From positions 85,396,001 through 85,460,000 of the forward strand of contig CM053148.1 in assembly GCA_028571685.1 (NCBI GenBank): DNA of 64,000 nt, given 5' to 3'. Below the pieces are notes generated by a model, which was not told where the DNA came from, searched no databases, and was given only the letters and a program-made list of their open reading frames with translations. The first letter of the stretch is position 1; every line of letters starts with the position of its first letter. Shown piece after piece: positions 43,504 through 54,726 of this stretch. The position numbers and the translations under genes were made by a program. Source of the stretch: Heterohyrax brucei. Taxonomy: Eukaryota > Chordata > Mammalia > Hyracoidea > Procaviidae.

Positions 43504-43867
43504 CTACCTTATGATGGTTTTATTGATGTGGAAGGAACTGATGGTAAACAGTAAACCAATCAATGGAAAAGCCAACCCAAATAGTCATAAGTACAATATA
43601 GAAAATAGAAAGTATAGTTTGTAAAAATAAATGCTAGACGAGGAGGAAGCCAAGGAAGCAACATTAGAGCAGGAAGTCAGGGACTTCCACTAAGGAGGTG
43701 ACTTCTGAGTCAAACTCTAGGAGAGGTGACTCTAAGAGACGGAAAACCTAAGTATGCATGCCGGCACATGTCTATATATGTTTAAATTAGATTTTTTTCT
43801 GCTTCCTTGTTTCTCTTTAGTCATAGCTACTCCTCCCTCTTTATCACTGTGTTCCAGCTGTGATGTT
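43504..43867. other. No recognised gene or repeat
   Basis: About 360 bp with no identifiable feature. Confidence 0.5.
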
Positions 43868-44203
43868 TGCAAAGAACACTAAACACCCTGTGGACTGCCA
43901 AAAGAAGAAACAGTCTCAGAAGAAATACAACCAGAAGGTGAGGACGCTGGGACTGCCACTTGCTTGCTTTGCATACATCGTTGGGAAAGACTAATCACAA
44001 GGAAAGTGCATCATGTTTGGTAGAGTAGAGGATTTGCACAAACAAGGGAAGCTGTCAACGAGCTGGAATGACACAACAGCTGCAATAGTGGAGGCAAAGC
44101 TAGCAACGATTCTGAAGAATGACACAGAATGGGGCATTTTTCTCTGTTACATGAAAAGTTGCCTTTGAGTTGGAATCTATTCTACTGCAGTTAACAACTT
44201 CTG
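43868..44203 (+). mobile_element. RTE 3' end
   Basis: 'ctgtggactgccaaaagaag', 'gaaatacaaccagaagg', 'gcatcatgtttggtagagtag', 'atgacacaacagctgcaatag', ending 'gcagttaacaac'. Diverged and 5'-truncated. Confidence 0.85.
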
Positions 44204-44235
44204 ATATCATTCTTCTGTATTTTCAACTCCCGCAA

Positions 44236-44722
44236 TGTCATGAATTGAATTGTGTCCTCCCAAAAATAGGTGTAGCGGTTTGGCTGGGCCATAATTCCTG
44301 GTATTGTAGATGTTCACATCATGTTGTAAATCCTGCCTCTATGGTGGTAATGGGGGAGGATGGACAGTAGTTTGTGTTGGTGGGGCAGGACTTAATGTAT
44401 AAGACTGTGTTGTGCCTTGAGGCAGTCTCTTGGGATAGAAAGGAAAGATTAGCAAGCAGAAAGTTGGGGATCTCATACCATCAGGAAAGAAGAGGTGCCA
44501 GGAGCGGTATACATCCTTTGGACCAGGGGTCCCTGTGCCTCAGAAGCTCCTAGCCCAAGGGAAGATTGACAACAAGGACCTTCCTCCAGAGAAAGCCTGG
44601 CCCTGGAGCTGATGCTCTGGATTTGGACTTTTAGCTACTTTTCTATGAGAAAATAAACTCCTCTTTGTTAAAGCCAACCACTTGTAGTATTTCTGTTAAA
44701 GCAGCACTAAACGACAAAGGCA
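44236..44722 (+). mobile_element. Solo LTR-A, plus strand
   Basis: 'tgtcatgaattgaattgtgtc', 'gttggggatctcataccatc', 'ggagctgatgctctggattt', and a poly(A) signal within 'gaaaataaactcctctttg' just before 'gttaaagccaacc'. Ends 'gcagcactaaacgaca..ggca'. The poly(A) signal supports the orientation used for the family. Confidence 0.9.
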
Positions 44723-45430
44723 TTATTTTTGTATTTTCTAATTTGAATTCCCAAGTAATGTAATCTGACACACCCAATTCATCTTTTTGTTCCAAGTAAT
44801 GCTATAAGTTGTTCAACAGTCTGAGTATTGACTCCTCTTGGAGTCAATTTTCCTAATTTAATCAACAAGGCTACCAGTGAAAAAGGTCTTTTTGTGCAAA
44901 AATACTCACCGGCAGTTTGCCCTGAGCTGGGCTGCAGTCAAGTCAGTTTCCCTTTAAAGAGTATGTGGTACCAAAGTTTTTTGACAGACATGTCTTGTGA
45001 AACTACTAACTACATCGCCCTCCACTGTGTACTGAAGGTCATCCTATCCTTCAGTTCTCGTATCACTCATGGTCCAGTTTCAATTTATCTTTCAGAGAAA
45101 TTCCTGGAAGATATCAGAAAAAAAAAGAAATAGTCCTGGTACCAGCAAAGGGTAAAAGCAAATAGATAAGTATATGTCTTCTTAACAAAAGGCACTTGGC
45201 ACTTGGCAAGATAAATAGAAACTGACTTCTTTCAGATGTTGAAACTAACATGTGTTTCATATTTCTTAGTTCAAATTCCCTAGTGTGAATCATAAATTTG
45301 TCTATTAAATCAAAAATTATTGTCCACCCACATGGAACTGATCACATTTAAGGCTCTGGGCAAAATACTTGTGAACAGCATAGGCACAGTGCCTAGCTTT
45401 GGAAGTCACATTATAGAGCAAGTTGTAGTT
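44723..45430. other. No recognised gene or repeat
   Basis: About 700 bp. The open frame 44828-45133 (101 codons) shows no domain I recognise. Confidence 0.5.
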
Positions 45431-45628
45431 GTTCCCAGGTGCCAGCCAGTTGATTTTGACTCATAGAAGCTCCACATAACAGAGTACTGCCTCATAGGGT
45501 GTTCTAGGATACAGTCTCTACAAAAGCAGAGCACCAGGTCTTTCTTCTAGGAAGACACTAGGGAGTTAGAACTGCCAATCTCTTCAGTCAACAGCGGAAC
45601 ACTTAACTGTCTATGCCGCCAATGGTCC
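45431..45628 (-). mobile_element. AfroSINE variant
   Basis: 'ccagccagttgattttgactc', 'aaaagcagagcaccaggtctt', 'agggagttagaactgccaat', 'cacttaactgtctatgccgcc'. Confidence 0.85.
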
Positions 45629-45636
45629 TTGCAGGG

Positions 45637-45795
45637 AAAATACAAAACAAAACAAAAATCCAAACTCATTGCCACTGAGATGATTTCAACTCAGAGTGAT
45701 ACCCAAGGGCAGAGCAGACCTGCTTCATAGAGTTCTTGAAGAGCAGCTGATGAATTCAAACTGCCTACCTCTTGGTTAGCAGCTAAGTTTGGTGG
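45637..45795 (-). mobile_element. AfroSINE type 1
   Basis: A/C-rich tail, then 'ccactgagatgatttcaactc', 'gagcagctgatgaattcaaac', 'ctcttggttagcagctaag'. Confidence 0.88.
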
Positions 45796-46137
45796 GTATG
45801 CACCGTACCTGTGTGACTGTCCTTTTGAGCACCTTCCTGTGTTTTACAAATTTTCCAGCTAAGGAAGCCTGTTTCTCCAAGGAGGATGTCAGAAACTCAA
45901 CATCCCAGCAATTGTTGCAACTAGAACAGGAGCATGTGACTTAGTGTCTTTCTATCAGATGTGCTGGCAAAAGATGCAGGCACTGCAGAAATTTTTTTTC
46001 TTTTTCTTTTAGGTTTATGTGGTATTGCAAAAAGTCCTCTAGGCAAGAAAGGGAGCAGTAGTAGGCATCCCTACAAGGGTGTTTGATGCCCAGAGTCTTT
46101 AGCTGAGCAGCCTCATGATATAATTTGGGTATTTTCC
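45796..46137. other. No recognised gene or repeat
   Basis: About 340 bp with no identifiable feature. Confidence 0.5.
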
Positions 46138-46592
46138 AGATGTGTGCTGTCCAGTATTCACTTGACATAGGCATCTACAGGAAACTTGAGATGTGGTGAG
46201 CACAACTGATGGACTAATTTTTTCATTTCATTTTATTTGAATTATGTTAACCTTATAAGCAAAACTTCTTGGTATGTTTGGAACAATTTGAGTATGTTTA
46301 AGCTGTAAATTTTACCAAATCTAATTCTACATCAGGTATTTCTGTTGAAAATTTAGTGGCCAAATTGAGATGGACTTTTACACATAACAGACAAAAGATC
46401 TTGAAGACAATATAAAAAGCAATGCAAAATATCTTATTAATAATTGTTTACATTGATTCCATGTAGAAATAACATTTTGGATAGCTCAAGATAAGACATT
46501 AGAATTAAATTCACCTCTTTCATTTTACTTCTTTTAACATAACTATGGAACATTTGAAATTATGTATGTGGCTCACATGTGTTTTTGGATAA
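46138..46592. mobile_element. Old hAT-type DNA transposon relic
   Basis: 'tgtgctgtccagtattcactt' at the left end, 'ttgagatgtggtgagcac', 'aatatcttattaataattg', 'acattttggatagctc' and 'tatgtatgtggctcacatgtg' follow an abundant mammalian nonautonomous hAT with ends like ..ggacagcgctg. Exact subfamily not asserted. Confidence 0.6.
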
Positions 46593-46601
46593 CAAGTTTC
46601 T

Positions 46602-46655
46602 AGGCTAGTGGTTCTCAGAATTTAATATGCATCAGAATTACCTGGAAGGCATGTT
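46602..46655. mobile_element. MER5A-like hAT fragment
   Basis: 'gctagtggttctcagaattt', 'atgcatcagaattacctgg' and 'aaggcatgttgaa' match the end of MER5-class elements. Confidence 0.65.
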
Positions 46656-46659
46656 GAAC

Positions 46660-47110
46660 CAACTTACCATTTTGATGGACAATAAGAGAAGAAGGTCAAG
46701 AGAGAGATTTCTCAGAAAGTAGCATTTTAAGTGAACGCTATAGGTGAAGATTTGGGGAGAGGAGTGATATAGAAAGATAAAAGGTATGTACTAGGGTTCT
46801 GAGATCAGCACTTCTGGGAAACTCCAGGGAGGTTCCTGTAGCCAGATCATAGCGGAGACAGAGGAAAATATGGTAAGATGAAGTCATAAAGGCTGTTGGG
46901 AAATAAACAGTGCACAACTGACTAGGTCTTACTAAAGAGTCTAGCACTTTGAATTGTATTCAGAGTCAAAAGGAATGCATGAAAGAGTTTCAGTCAGTAG
47001 AGTGCTGGGATCTGCTTTCATTTTTTGAAGATTACGTAGGCTATTGTCTGCAAAACTGATTGGATACAACCAGAGTAGAAATGAGAAGACCAGTAAGAAG
47101 ACAACTGCAA
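46660..47110. repeat. Possible ancient mammal-wide repeat
   Basis: 'gccagatcatagcggagac', 'gcactttgaattgtattc' and 'gaaatgagaagaccagtaag' loosely follow the same unnamed repeat as 9095-9937. Confidence 0.35.
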
Positions 47111-47117
47111 TAATAAC

Positions 47118-47269
47118 CAAAACAACTGGCTGCCATCAAGTTGGTCCTCACTCGTAGCAACTCAGTAAGAAAGAGTATAACTGCCCCACAGGGTTTACAA
47201 GGAGCCGCTGGTGGATTCGAATTTGGTTAGCATCCCAACACTTACCTACTGTGCCCCCAGGGCTCCTGC
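47118..47269 (-). mobile_element. AfroSINE type 1
   Basis: 'ggctgccatcaagttggtcct', 'caaggagccgctggtggattc', 'ctactgtgcccccagggctcc'. First of four SINEs in 750 bp. Confidence 0.92.
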
Positions 47270-47271
47270 AA

Positions 47272-47430
47272 CAATAAAACCCACTACTGTCAAGTCATTT
47301 CTGACTCACAATGACACTACAGGTCACTAGAACTGCTCCATAGAGTTTCCAAGGATCACCTGGCAGATATGAACTGCTGGCCTTTTGGTTAGCAGACAGA
47401 GCACTTCATCACTAAGTCACCAGAGGGCTA
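47272..47430 (-). mobile_element. AfroSINE type 1
   Basis: 'aaacccactactgtcaagtc', 'ccaaggatcacctggcagat', 'ttggttagcagacagagcac'. Confidence 0.93.
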
Positions 47431-47440
47431 AATAAAAATT

Positions 47441-47655
47441 AAGCCCTGGTGGCACAGCTGTTAAAGAAAGTACTCACCTGCTAATCAAAAGGTTGATGGT
47501 TTGAAGCCACCAGCCATTATGTGGGAGAAAAATGTGGGCAATCTGCTTTCCTAAAGATTTATAGCCCTGGGGACCTTATGTGACAGTTTTACTGTCCTAA
47601 AAGGTTGCTATCAGTTGAAATCAACATGACAGCAGTGAGTTTGTCTTTTGTTTTT
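47441..47655 (+). mobile_element. AfroSINE type 2
   Basis: 'agccctggtggcacagctg', 'tgtgggagaaaaatgtgggc', 'cctaaagatttatagccctgg'. Lies tail-out from the preceding minus-strand SINE, so the two heads meet. Confidence 0.93.
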
Positions 47656-47666
47656 AAGTAAAATAC

Positions 47667-47871
47667 TGAGCCCCAGGCAGTACAGTTAACATCCCTGGCT
47701 GCTAACCAAAAGTTAGAAGTTCAAGTCCGCTCAAAGGCATCTCGGAAGAAAGTCTTGACAATCTGTTTCTAAAAAATTAGCCATTGAAATGGAAAACTCT
47801 GTGAGCCCAGTTCCACTCTGACTCATATAGGGTCATCACGAATGGGAACCTACTCAATGGCAACTGGAACT
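47667..47871 (+). mobile_element. AfroSINE type 3
   Basis: 'gctgctaaccaaaagttagaa', 'gcatctcggaagaaagtcttg', 'aaaattagccattgaaatgg', 'cactctgactcatatagggtc'. Confidence 0.92.
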
Positions 47872-48069
47872 TCATATCCTGAAAGGGAGTGGGGGAGAGG
47901 GAATGCCAAGCAGCTATTGAAAATAATGACTATGGCCACTTTATAAACACAGAAAACGCTTAAGGTACAGTGTTAACCGGAAAAGCAGAACGTAACATTG
48001 TTCAGACACTGTTAGGGAAAAATTTGTTGTAAGGAAAAAGATCTTTTTACAACTTTCCTCTAGTTACCG

Positions 48070-48091
48070 CCCCCCCCCCCCCCCCCCCCCC
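48070..48091. repeat. 22-C homopolymer in the ERV1 LTR U3
   Basis: Uninterrupted C run from 48070 to 48091, followed by 'gccccg'. Length is likely to vary between individuals and is prone to assembly error. Confidence 0.9.
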
Positions 48092-48401
48092 GCCCCGAGC
48101 ACTCAGCCCATACATTCCTGACTGTTGAACGAAAATGGGAAGGGCCACTTCCCTAACCACCAGAACTAGTTTTGGAAACAACAGGACAATATAGAACCAA
48201 TCCCACTTCAGAGTTCTAGGAACTTACCCCAAAAGGCTGGTTTCGGGAATAACAAGAAGGAACTTACCCAAAAAGGCTAGTTTAAATACCAGGAAGTAAA
48301 TGCACCCGAAATATCCGCCCTAGCCCTAAGCTAATACAAACCAAACCCCACGCGGAACCTTCCACAACGCCACCTCCCCCAAGAATGTAAGACCCTGCCT
48401 T

Positions 48402-48486
48402 TATATACTCTGTACTTTTCTTGTTCGGAGCCCATTCCCTCTACTCTGACAAGAGTATGGATTGAGCCCCAGCGCGCTGGAATAAA
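48402..48486 (+). promoter_or_regulatory. LTR TATA box and poly(A) signal
   Basis: tatata at 48402-48407 and aataaa at 48481-48486 are spaced as the core promoter and R-region poly(A) signal of a gammaretroviral LTR. Activity cannot be judged from sequence. Confidence 0.6.
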
Positions 48487-48617
48487 AACCTCTTGCTGTT
48501 GCATCAAGCTGCAGACTCCGTGACTGATTGGGGTTACGCCGTCACCTGTGACTTGAGGATGGGTCTCCCCTGTTGGGGGTCCTTTCAACACTATGTTCAA
48601 CTATGTGGAGTTACAGA

Positions 48618-48754
48618 AAAAAACCCTGCCATTGGGTCGATTCCCACTCATAGCAACCCTACAGGGCAGAGAAGAACTACCTCATAGAGTTTCTAAGAAG
48701 CACCTGCTGGATTTGAACTGCCAACCTTTTATACGCTACACCACGAGGGTTTCT
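48618..48754 (-). mobile_element. AfroSINE type 1
   Basis: 'aaaaccctgccattgggtcg', 'agcaaccctacagggcagag', 'aagcacctgctggatttgaac', 'ctacaccacgagggtttc'. A 20-bp stretch of the tRNA-like head is deleted. Confidence 0.93.
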
Positions 48755-49436
48755 GTATGTCATTACACAAGCTTAGATAAATACTAAAAGAAAAATATCC
48801 TTCTTCTTTCAGGGAAGAAAAAGATGTTGAGAGCTTTGAATGATACTTAAACAAAATCCCCAATTTCAACGTTTAAATTCACACAATATTACATTACAAC
48901 AACATGAGTTGGAAAACTTGTTTTAGTAAAATGAAATGTTTCTCTTGAGATTCCTCTGAGCAGGATGAAAAATTTTTATCAGCCCGGAAGATAAAATTGT
49001 TCATAATATAAGTCACAATTTATATTTGTGTTTGTCACTGAAGAGAGAATTTTATTTTATTTCATTTTATTTTTGAGTACAAAGAGGCATTCCACTAGTT
49101 TTCTCTGTCATTCTGTCCATCACAAGCACAAAGGCAATGTATCATCCACTGGAAGAATTCCTAGTTCTAACAAAAATGTCACTAAAAATAAACACAGGCA
49201 AACCTCTCAAGGGAGAACAATGGCAGCCAACTGATTTCAAGTCTCCCCACATAATCTCTCACTAATAAAAGAAACATAATCTTGTGCGGCTGATTATTGT
49301 TTATGTGCTTGCATGCTATTGATTGACACATTAATTTGCTATCTGGCTACCCTATTGAATTATGCCTCTAACACTACAGAGATCTAAATGTATGAAATGA
49401 AACGATACAAGTATTATTCACACTCCCCTCCCCACC
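48755..49436. other. No recognised gene or repeat
   Basis: About 680 bp, AT-rich, with no identifiable feature. Confidence 0.5.
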
Positions 49437-49593
49437 AAAAATTGGAATCACCATGATTCCAACTCATGGTGACTCTATAGAACAATGTAGAACTGCCCTC
49501 ATCAGGTTTCCAGGAGCAGGTGGTAGATTCAATCTTTTGTGTCACTTTTTCTTGGTTAGCAGCTGAGCCCTTAATGATTCTGCTACTAGAGCT
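49437..49593 (-). mobile_element. AfroSINE type 1
   Basis: 'ggaatcaccatgattccaac', 'ggtgactctatagaacaatg', 'cttggttagcagctgagccct'. Diverged, with an internal 12-bp insertion. Confidence 0.85.
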
Positions 49594-49789
49594 CTATGAG
49601 GGGATTACTTCCCCAGAATTGGCTAAGGACATAGATTTTGATTTTTCTCAACATAATTTAATCTATTTTAATTCTGCCTGTCTATGTACCTATTTATGTG
49701 TGACTCAGACCTAATTTAACTTTAAGTTAGAGGCATGTATATGCCTCAGTCTACCTATATTTGTCTCAGTGATATTCAGTGTCTATCTC

Positions 49790-50036
49790 TATCATATCTG
49801 TCTACCCATCCACCCACCTATCCATCCATCTGTCATCTATCTGTCATTATCTATCTGTTGTTATCTATCTAATCTATCATCTGTCTGTCTACATATCTAC
49901 TTATCATCTACCTATCCATCCAACCATCCATCTATCCATCCATCTATCTATCATATGTCCATCTGTCCGTCCGTCCATCCATCCATCCATCCATCATCTA
50001 TCTATCTAACATCTATCTATCTACCTACCTATCACT
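49790..50036. repeat. (ATCT/ATCC)n tetranucleotide array
   Basis: About 245 bp of mixed 'atct', 'atcc', 'gtct' and 'acct' units, with an almost pure catc/catcc core at 49970-49993. It produces false His-Pro-Ser-Ile open frames in two reading frames. Confidence 0.95.
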
Positions 50037-50074
50037 CAGTGATAGAATTCTGCCCTTCTAGGAAGGAGGCCTAG

Positions 50075-50356
50075 ATTCCGTTTTTGGCCAATGCTCCTGA
50101 TGTGCAGCCACCACCATTCTGTCCGTGGAATCTCGCATGTTGTAGTGATGTTGAACAGATTTCAATAAAGCTTCTGACTAAAACGGACTAGGAAGAGAGA
50201 CGTACTGATCTACTTCAGAAAACTTTACGGATCAGAGTGCTCTGATCTGCAGCCAGTCATGAGGATGTATGTGTTCAGGACTGGACAGCACTTCATTCTA
50301 CTGTGCATAGAGCTCCATGAGTTGGGGACCAGCTCGATGCCAGCTAACAACAATAA
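50075..50356 (+). mobile_element. Composite tRNA/RTE SINE
   Basis: The best example of the family: 'tttttggccaatgctcctg', 'tgtgcagccaccaccattctg', 'gatttcaataaagcttctgac', 'ctgatctgcagccagtcatg', 'cattctactgtgcatagagc', ending 'gatgccagctaacaacaata'. The 3' end copies the RTE tail, so it can borrow the RTE machinery. Confidence 0.85.
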
Positions 50357-51839
50357 CCTATCATCCAGGTATCTATGACTCAAGCTTGTTTTAACAGCTT
50401 TCCCTCATCTTCCTGTAACGAAAGCCCATCACATCATGTATTCTTTCTTTCTGTGACTCATTGAAAAGTTTGGATTTAGTAGAGAATCCTCGTCTGTCTT
50501 CCCATCTACCAGTCCTCTCAGGAAGTACTCTTCCTCAGTTACCTTTGTCTGTGCTCTTAGCCCACTGAAAAGTACTCTGCTGTTTAGTTTTATATATTTT
50601 CCCAATTTTTTTTCTCTATTTTGTTGGACTTTTCATACAAGTTAAGTTTTTCAGCCTATCTCAGTCGTTTTCTTGCAGTAGGGTTGCTGTTAACTGACAG
50701 AAAATGTTAATTCTTAAAAGCAGTGTATCTAAGTAGAAACTGATAATTTCGTATTGTCTTTAAGAATACTCTCTTAGTTTATTAAGCAATCTTGTTTTTA
50801 TTGTATGAATAGAGACTGAGCATTTAGTGTGTTTCAGCCAGTGAACAAAGAGAGGTGACATTATGTGTCAACCACTTGGGAAGTCTGATAAACAAACATG
50901 ATTGACATTTAACTCAATACCAAATGACCATAAACTACATCCCACTAAATTTTATAAGGACCTCTAGTACTTACAAAGTTTAAAGCATCATGGCAAAATC
51001 CTTTGAACTTATTCATATTTTATGTTTATCTCGAAACTTAAAAAAAATTAATTCTGAAGAATTTATGGAAAGGTATTTTTAAAATGTGTTCTAGTATACT
51101 CGTAATGGGTGAAACACATATATAGTAAAATTTTACCACAACAAGTTCAGTCAGTAGTATATCATTTATTCTTTCAAATCCTGAAATGCATCTCCCTTTA
51201 CTGTTCATCTCTTTCTCCTCAATCTCTTCTGTGTTTTCTGCCTGTGTCTGTACAGGCATCTTTTTTTCTTAGCAGCCACAGCATCTAAAGAACATGAGGA
51301 ACTAAGGCAAACCCAAAACTTAAATATAGGTAAAATATTTCTTATCTTAATGTATAAAGAATTTCAAAAAGTTATACCAATCTAGCTGACTGTATGATGA
51401 AATAAACTGTTTGCCATAAGAACTCATGAGGAAAGAGAACCCAAGGGTTGTTATCATCATCATCAAACTCAGGAACACTATTAGAGCAAAACCTGATACA
51501 GTATTCTCAATAGCGGTTCTTGACCTGCCATTAACTGACTAGGTAATTTAAAATCTCTGGCTTTAGTTTTCTTATGTCTGAAACTGGACAACTGAACTAA
51601 GTGATCTATAGATTATCCATATAGACAGTTCTTAGAAGAAATTAATCTATACAATTGTTTGATTTTATGAATGCTTCAAGGTATAATTTTGGTTTCAGGT
51701 ATAAAGATTATCTCCAGACAACAGTTGCAAGAGTTCACCTAGCCTCCCCGGCTCCAGAAAATCTAGGTTCAATGAGAATTTGAAATTCTGTTCTTCATTT
51801 CTGCACTTTTGATCAAGATTCTTCTATGGAATCTTTTAT
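50357..51839. other. 1.5-kb stretch without recognised repeats
   Basis: AT-rich and apparently single-copy. The antisense open frame 51038-51259 has no recognised homology. Confidence 0.5.
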
Positions 51840-52380
51840 CAAAATGTTCTGAATGGTAGCTGGGCACCATCTAGTTCTGGCTTCATGGCAAAGGAGGAAG
51901 TTGTTTATGGAGGCAATTAGACACAGATTCCATTTTCTGCTCCTATTCTGGACTCTCCTCTTCTTCTGTTGTTCCAGGTGTATAAAACAAACAAACAAAA
52001 ATACTTGTCTGCCATCAAGTTGATTCCGACTCATAGGGACCCCATAGGACAGAGTAGAACTGCCTCACAGAGTTTCCAAGGAGTGCCTGGCAGATCTGAG
52101 CTCCTGACCTTCTGGTTAGCAGACATAGCACTTAACCACCAAGCCACGAGGGTTTCCTCCAGGTGCATAGAGATCAGTTATTGTAACCTGGATGGCCACT
52201 TGCAATCTTTTAAGACCCACAACACTGCACAATAAACCAGAAGGCAGACCAGAAGACTTAAATGTATTATTAGGACAGTTAACAGAAGTGTCCCATCAAA
52301 CTATGACTGTAAATCTTCAAACCAAGAAACCAATTTCCATGAGGTGTTTGTTGTACATTAGAAGCCTCAATGGCTGCTCT
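51840..52380 (-). mobile_element. Afrotherian L1-type 3'-UTR fragment
   Basis: 'ggtagctgggcaccatctagt' parallels 'ggttgggcaccatctgcttc' in the element at 35432. 'ggatggccacttgcaatcttt' and 'taagacccacaacactgcac' continue the order. A SINE is nested at 51981-52157. Confidence 0.7.
51981..52157 (-). mobile_element. AfroSINE type 1 with 8-bp TSD
   Basis: A/C-rich tail, 'gccatcaagttgattccgact', 'cccataggacagagtagaac', 'cacttaaccaccaagccacg'. Perfect TSD tccaggtg (51973-51980 and 52158-52165). Confidence 0.97.
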
Positions 52381-52492
52381 TTTTTTGTTGTTGTTGTTTT
52401 TATAAATATATCCACTACACAACCTTTGCCATTTCAACTTTTTGCAAATGTGCAAATTATCAGTAGCAAATTACACTGTCTGTGCAACTCTA

Positions 52493-52659
52493 GAAAATCC
52501 TAGTAGTATACTGGTTAAGTGCTACATCTACTAACTGAAAATTCAGCAGTTAAAATCTGCCAGGAGCTCCTTGGAAACTCTATGGGGCAGTTCTACTCTG
52601 TCCTATAGGGTCACTATAAGTTGGAATAAACTCCTTGGCAGTAGGTTTGGGTTTTCTTG
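52493..52659 (+). mobile_element. AfroSINE type 1 with 11-bp TSD
   Basis: 'aatcctagtagtatactgg', 'ctccttggaaactctatgggg', 'gtcctatagggtcactataag', tail 'ggtttgggttttcttg'. Perfect TSD gtgcaactcta (52482-52492 and 52660-52670). Confidence 0.97.
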
Positions 52660-53169
52660 GTGCAACTCTAAATCAGTGTGACTTTCCCATAATTGTAACT
52701 CAAAATTCAGTGCTCCCATAAGTAATAACCCCCCTTTCCTATTCCCTTCTCCTCTGGTAACCACTCATAAAATCTTCTCTGTATTAACTGTTTACATATT
52801 TTTTTTCTATTGGTTTGTTCTTTCTCCTCCTCCCCTGGTGATTTTTAACATTTCCTTACATATTTCAAACATACTTAATGTGGATGAAATATATAGTCAG
52901 AATTTTATCACAGTGTGGCAATTGCATGTTGTTTATGCTTTTAAAGAATTAAAGAAACTACCGGTATTTTTTTACACATTTGCAGTTAGCCTTTGCATGT
53001 ATAGTTTGCCATATAAGTTCTCAGAAGTTTTAACATCTATTTAATTATAGCTTTTCTTTCTTTCTTAGAAAATTCTTAGAAAATATTTCCCCACTCCAAA
53101 ATCAGTATCTATTTATGCTTTATTTCCTTTATAGCTTACTTTTTAAAATATCATCTTTCATCTAGATTC

Positions 53170-53213
53170 AATTATATATAGTATATATATACTATATATA
53201 CAGTATATAGGGT
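53170..53213. repeat. TA-rich palindromic microsatellite
   Basis: 'atatatagtatatatatact' followed by 'atatatacagtatatag'. Self-complementary and cruciform-prone. Confidence 0.85.
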
Positions 53214-53604
53214 ATACAGTGTTTGGAAGTAATTTAGTCTATTTGGGCACAAATAATCAGTTGTTGCAGTCTCATCTGTTAAGTAATCTTCTGTTTCTCC
53301 AGAAAGTTAAAATACCAAAGTATTAAATATTCACAGGCCTGCCTTCACTAGAGTGTGGACTTTCTGTTTTGTTTCATTTCTTGGCCGATTTTTTACCTGT
53401 TCTTGTACTAACCTACACTGCTTAATTATTTGATTTTTTTAATACATGTTACTGTAAGACTTTTTCTATTTTTTTAAATTCTCTTGGCAATTTTCACTTT
53501 TTTATTACTTCAGATTTAATTGTAATTATCAAGTTTTAGAAAATACTAATTGGGTTACAATTGGACTAATGTTAATTATAATTTTAAATTTATCTATTAA
53601 TTTG

Positions 53605-53818
53605 GATAAGGATCTCTGGCGGCCTAGTAGTTAAGAGCTCAGGTGCCAACTGAAAGGTAAGTGGCTCTAGCTTAGCAGTCAGTGTGTGAAAGAGATGTGG
53701 CAGTCTATTTCCATAAAGATTAGAATCTCAGAAACCTTACGGGAAAGTTCTGTGTCCTATGGATTTGCTCTGAGTTGGACTCAACACAATGGCAGTCAGT
53801 TTGGGTTTTTTTGGTTTT
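53605..53818 (+). mobile_element. AfroSINE type 2 in L1
   Basis: 'atctctggcggcctagtag', 'gaaagagatgtggcagtcta', 'ccataaagattagaatctc', tail 'gggtttttttggtttt'. Flanks share 'attaatt' (53596-53602 and 53819-53825). Confidence 0.92.
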
Positions 53819-54726
53819 ATTAATTCGTGTAGGATTGACATCATTTAGTTCTTCCCATCTGCTATCAGAGTGCATTGCTTCGTATAGTTAACTATTCCTT
53901 GATTTTCCTTGGTGTGACTGTATACATTTCTTAAAATAGACTAGACATTTACGAGAAGTTAATTCCTAGGTAGTTTATATTTTCATTGATGTTATGAATT
54001 TTATTTTCATTACATTTTCTCTTGAGAATGAATTTTAACATGAACTATATTATATGAAAACATACAAGGTTTGAGAATGATGATGAATGAAAATCCTTAT
54101 ATCAACAGATTGACTCTTGGGTATTGAATAAGATCAGAAGCCTTACCTTTCAATTTTGAATTTTCTAATTATAAACAAACAACAATTAACTTATTTCAAT
54201 TTGTTGAACATTTAGTTTCCAATCTTGTCATCATCTTTTTCCTTAAAATATATAACTAGAAGGAGAGGGTTACTTAGTCAGAGATTATAAATATTTTTAA
54301 TATTCTTGATCTTAAAATTTTCTCTGAACAGAATGTACCAATTTACATTTCCACAAGCAATGTAGAAGACTGTCCTGTAATATCTGGCTAACGTCAAATA
54401 TAATTTTTATTCTCAGTTATTTTAATAATTTGTCTCATTTTAAACTTCATTTTTAAATAGTAGTAAAGGAGGTAGAACATTATTTTGACTTCAAGAAAGA
54501 TTATACCAATTATGTACATACTATTATTCCAGTATCAATAACTTAAAAAAAAAGATGATATGCTATCTTTAATAGGCACATTTTGGTCTTATAATACATG
54601 CAATTGGAACTTCTTCTGAATTCCTAACATGATTCAAGCTTACCATATCTTTCCATGTTTTAACAGGAAATTTTTGTTTGTTTATTTATGTATTCAATAA
54701 GTATTCCTGAGTGCCCACTGTGTACC

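Larger units (their letters stand above)
48010..48587 (+). mobile_element. ERV1 (gammaretrovirus-like) solo LTR
   Basis: 578-bp LTR starting 'tgttagggaaaaatttg' and ending 'gggggtcctttca', with a perfect 4-bp TSD acac (48006-48009 and 48588-48591), the size made by gammaretroviral integrases. A TATA-like tatata lies at 48402-48407, about 75 bp before an aataaa poly(A) signal at 48481-48486, which gives a short R region. The C/G-rich U5 ends 'gtctcccctgttgggggtcc'. A 22-C homopolymer lies in U3. No proviral genes flank it. No polymerase, envelope or other viral coding sequence is present in the window. Confidence 0.93.
52680..54480 (-). mobile_element. Fragmented antisense L1
   Basis: Old L1 landmarks in antisense order: 'cttctcctctggtaaccactc' (3'UTR, about 52747), 'actaacctacactgcttaat' (53409), 'agttaattcctaggtagttta' (53958) and 'gaatgtaccaatttacatttc' (54332). 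Probably more than one fragment. Interrupted by a SINE at 53605-53818. No open frame remains. Confidence 0.6.

Noticed and set aside
48402-48486. Promoter of a host gene
   Set aside because: It is the core of a solo LTR and no downstream exon is recognisable.
49769-50074. His-Pro-Ser-Ile repeat open frames
   Set aside because: They are translations of a tetranucleotide microsatellite in two frames.
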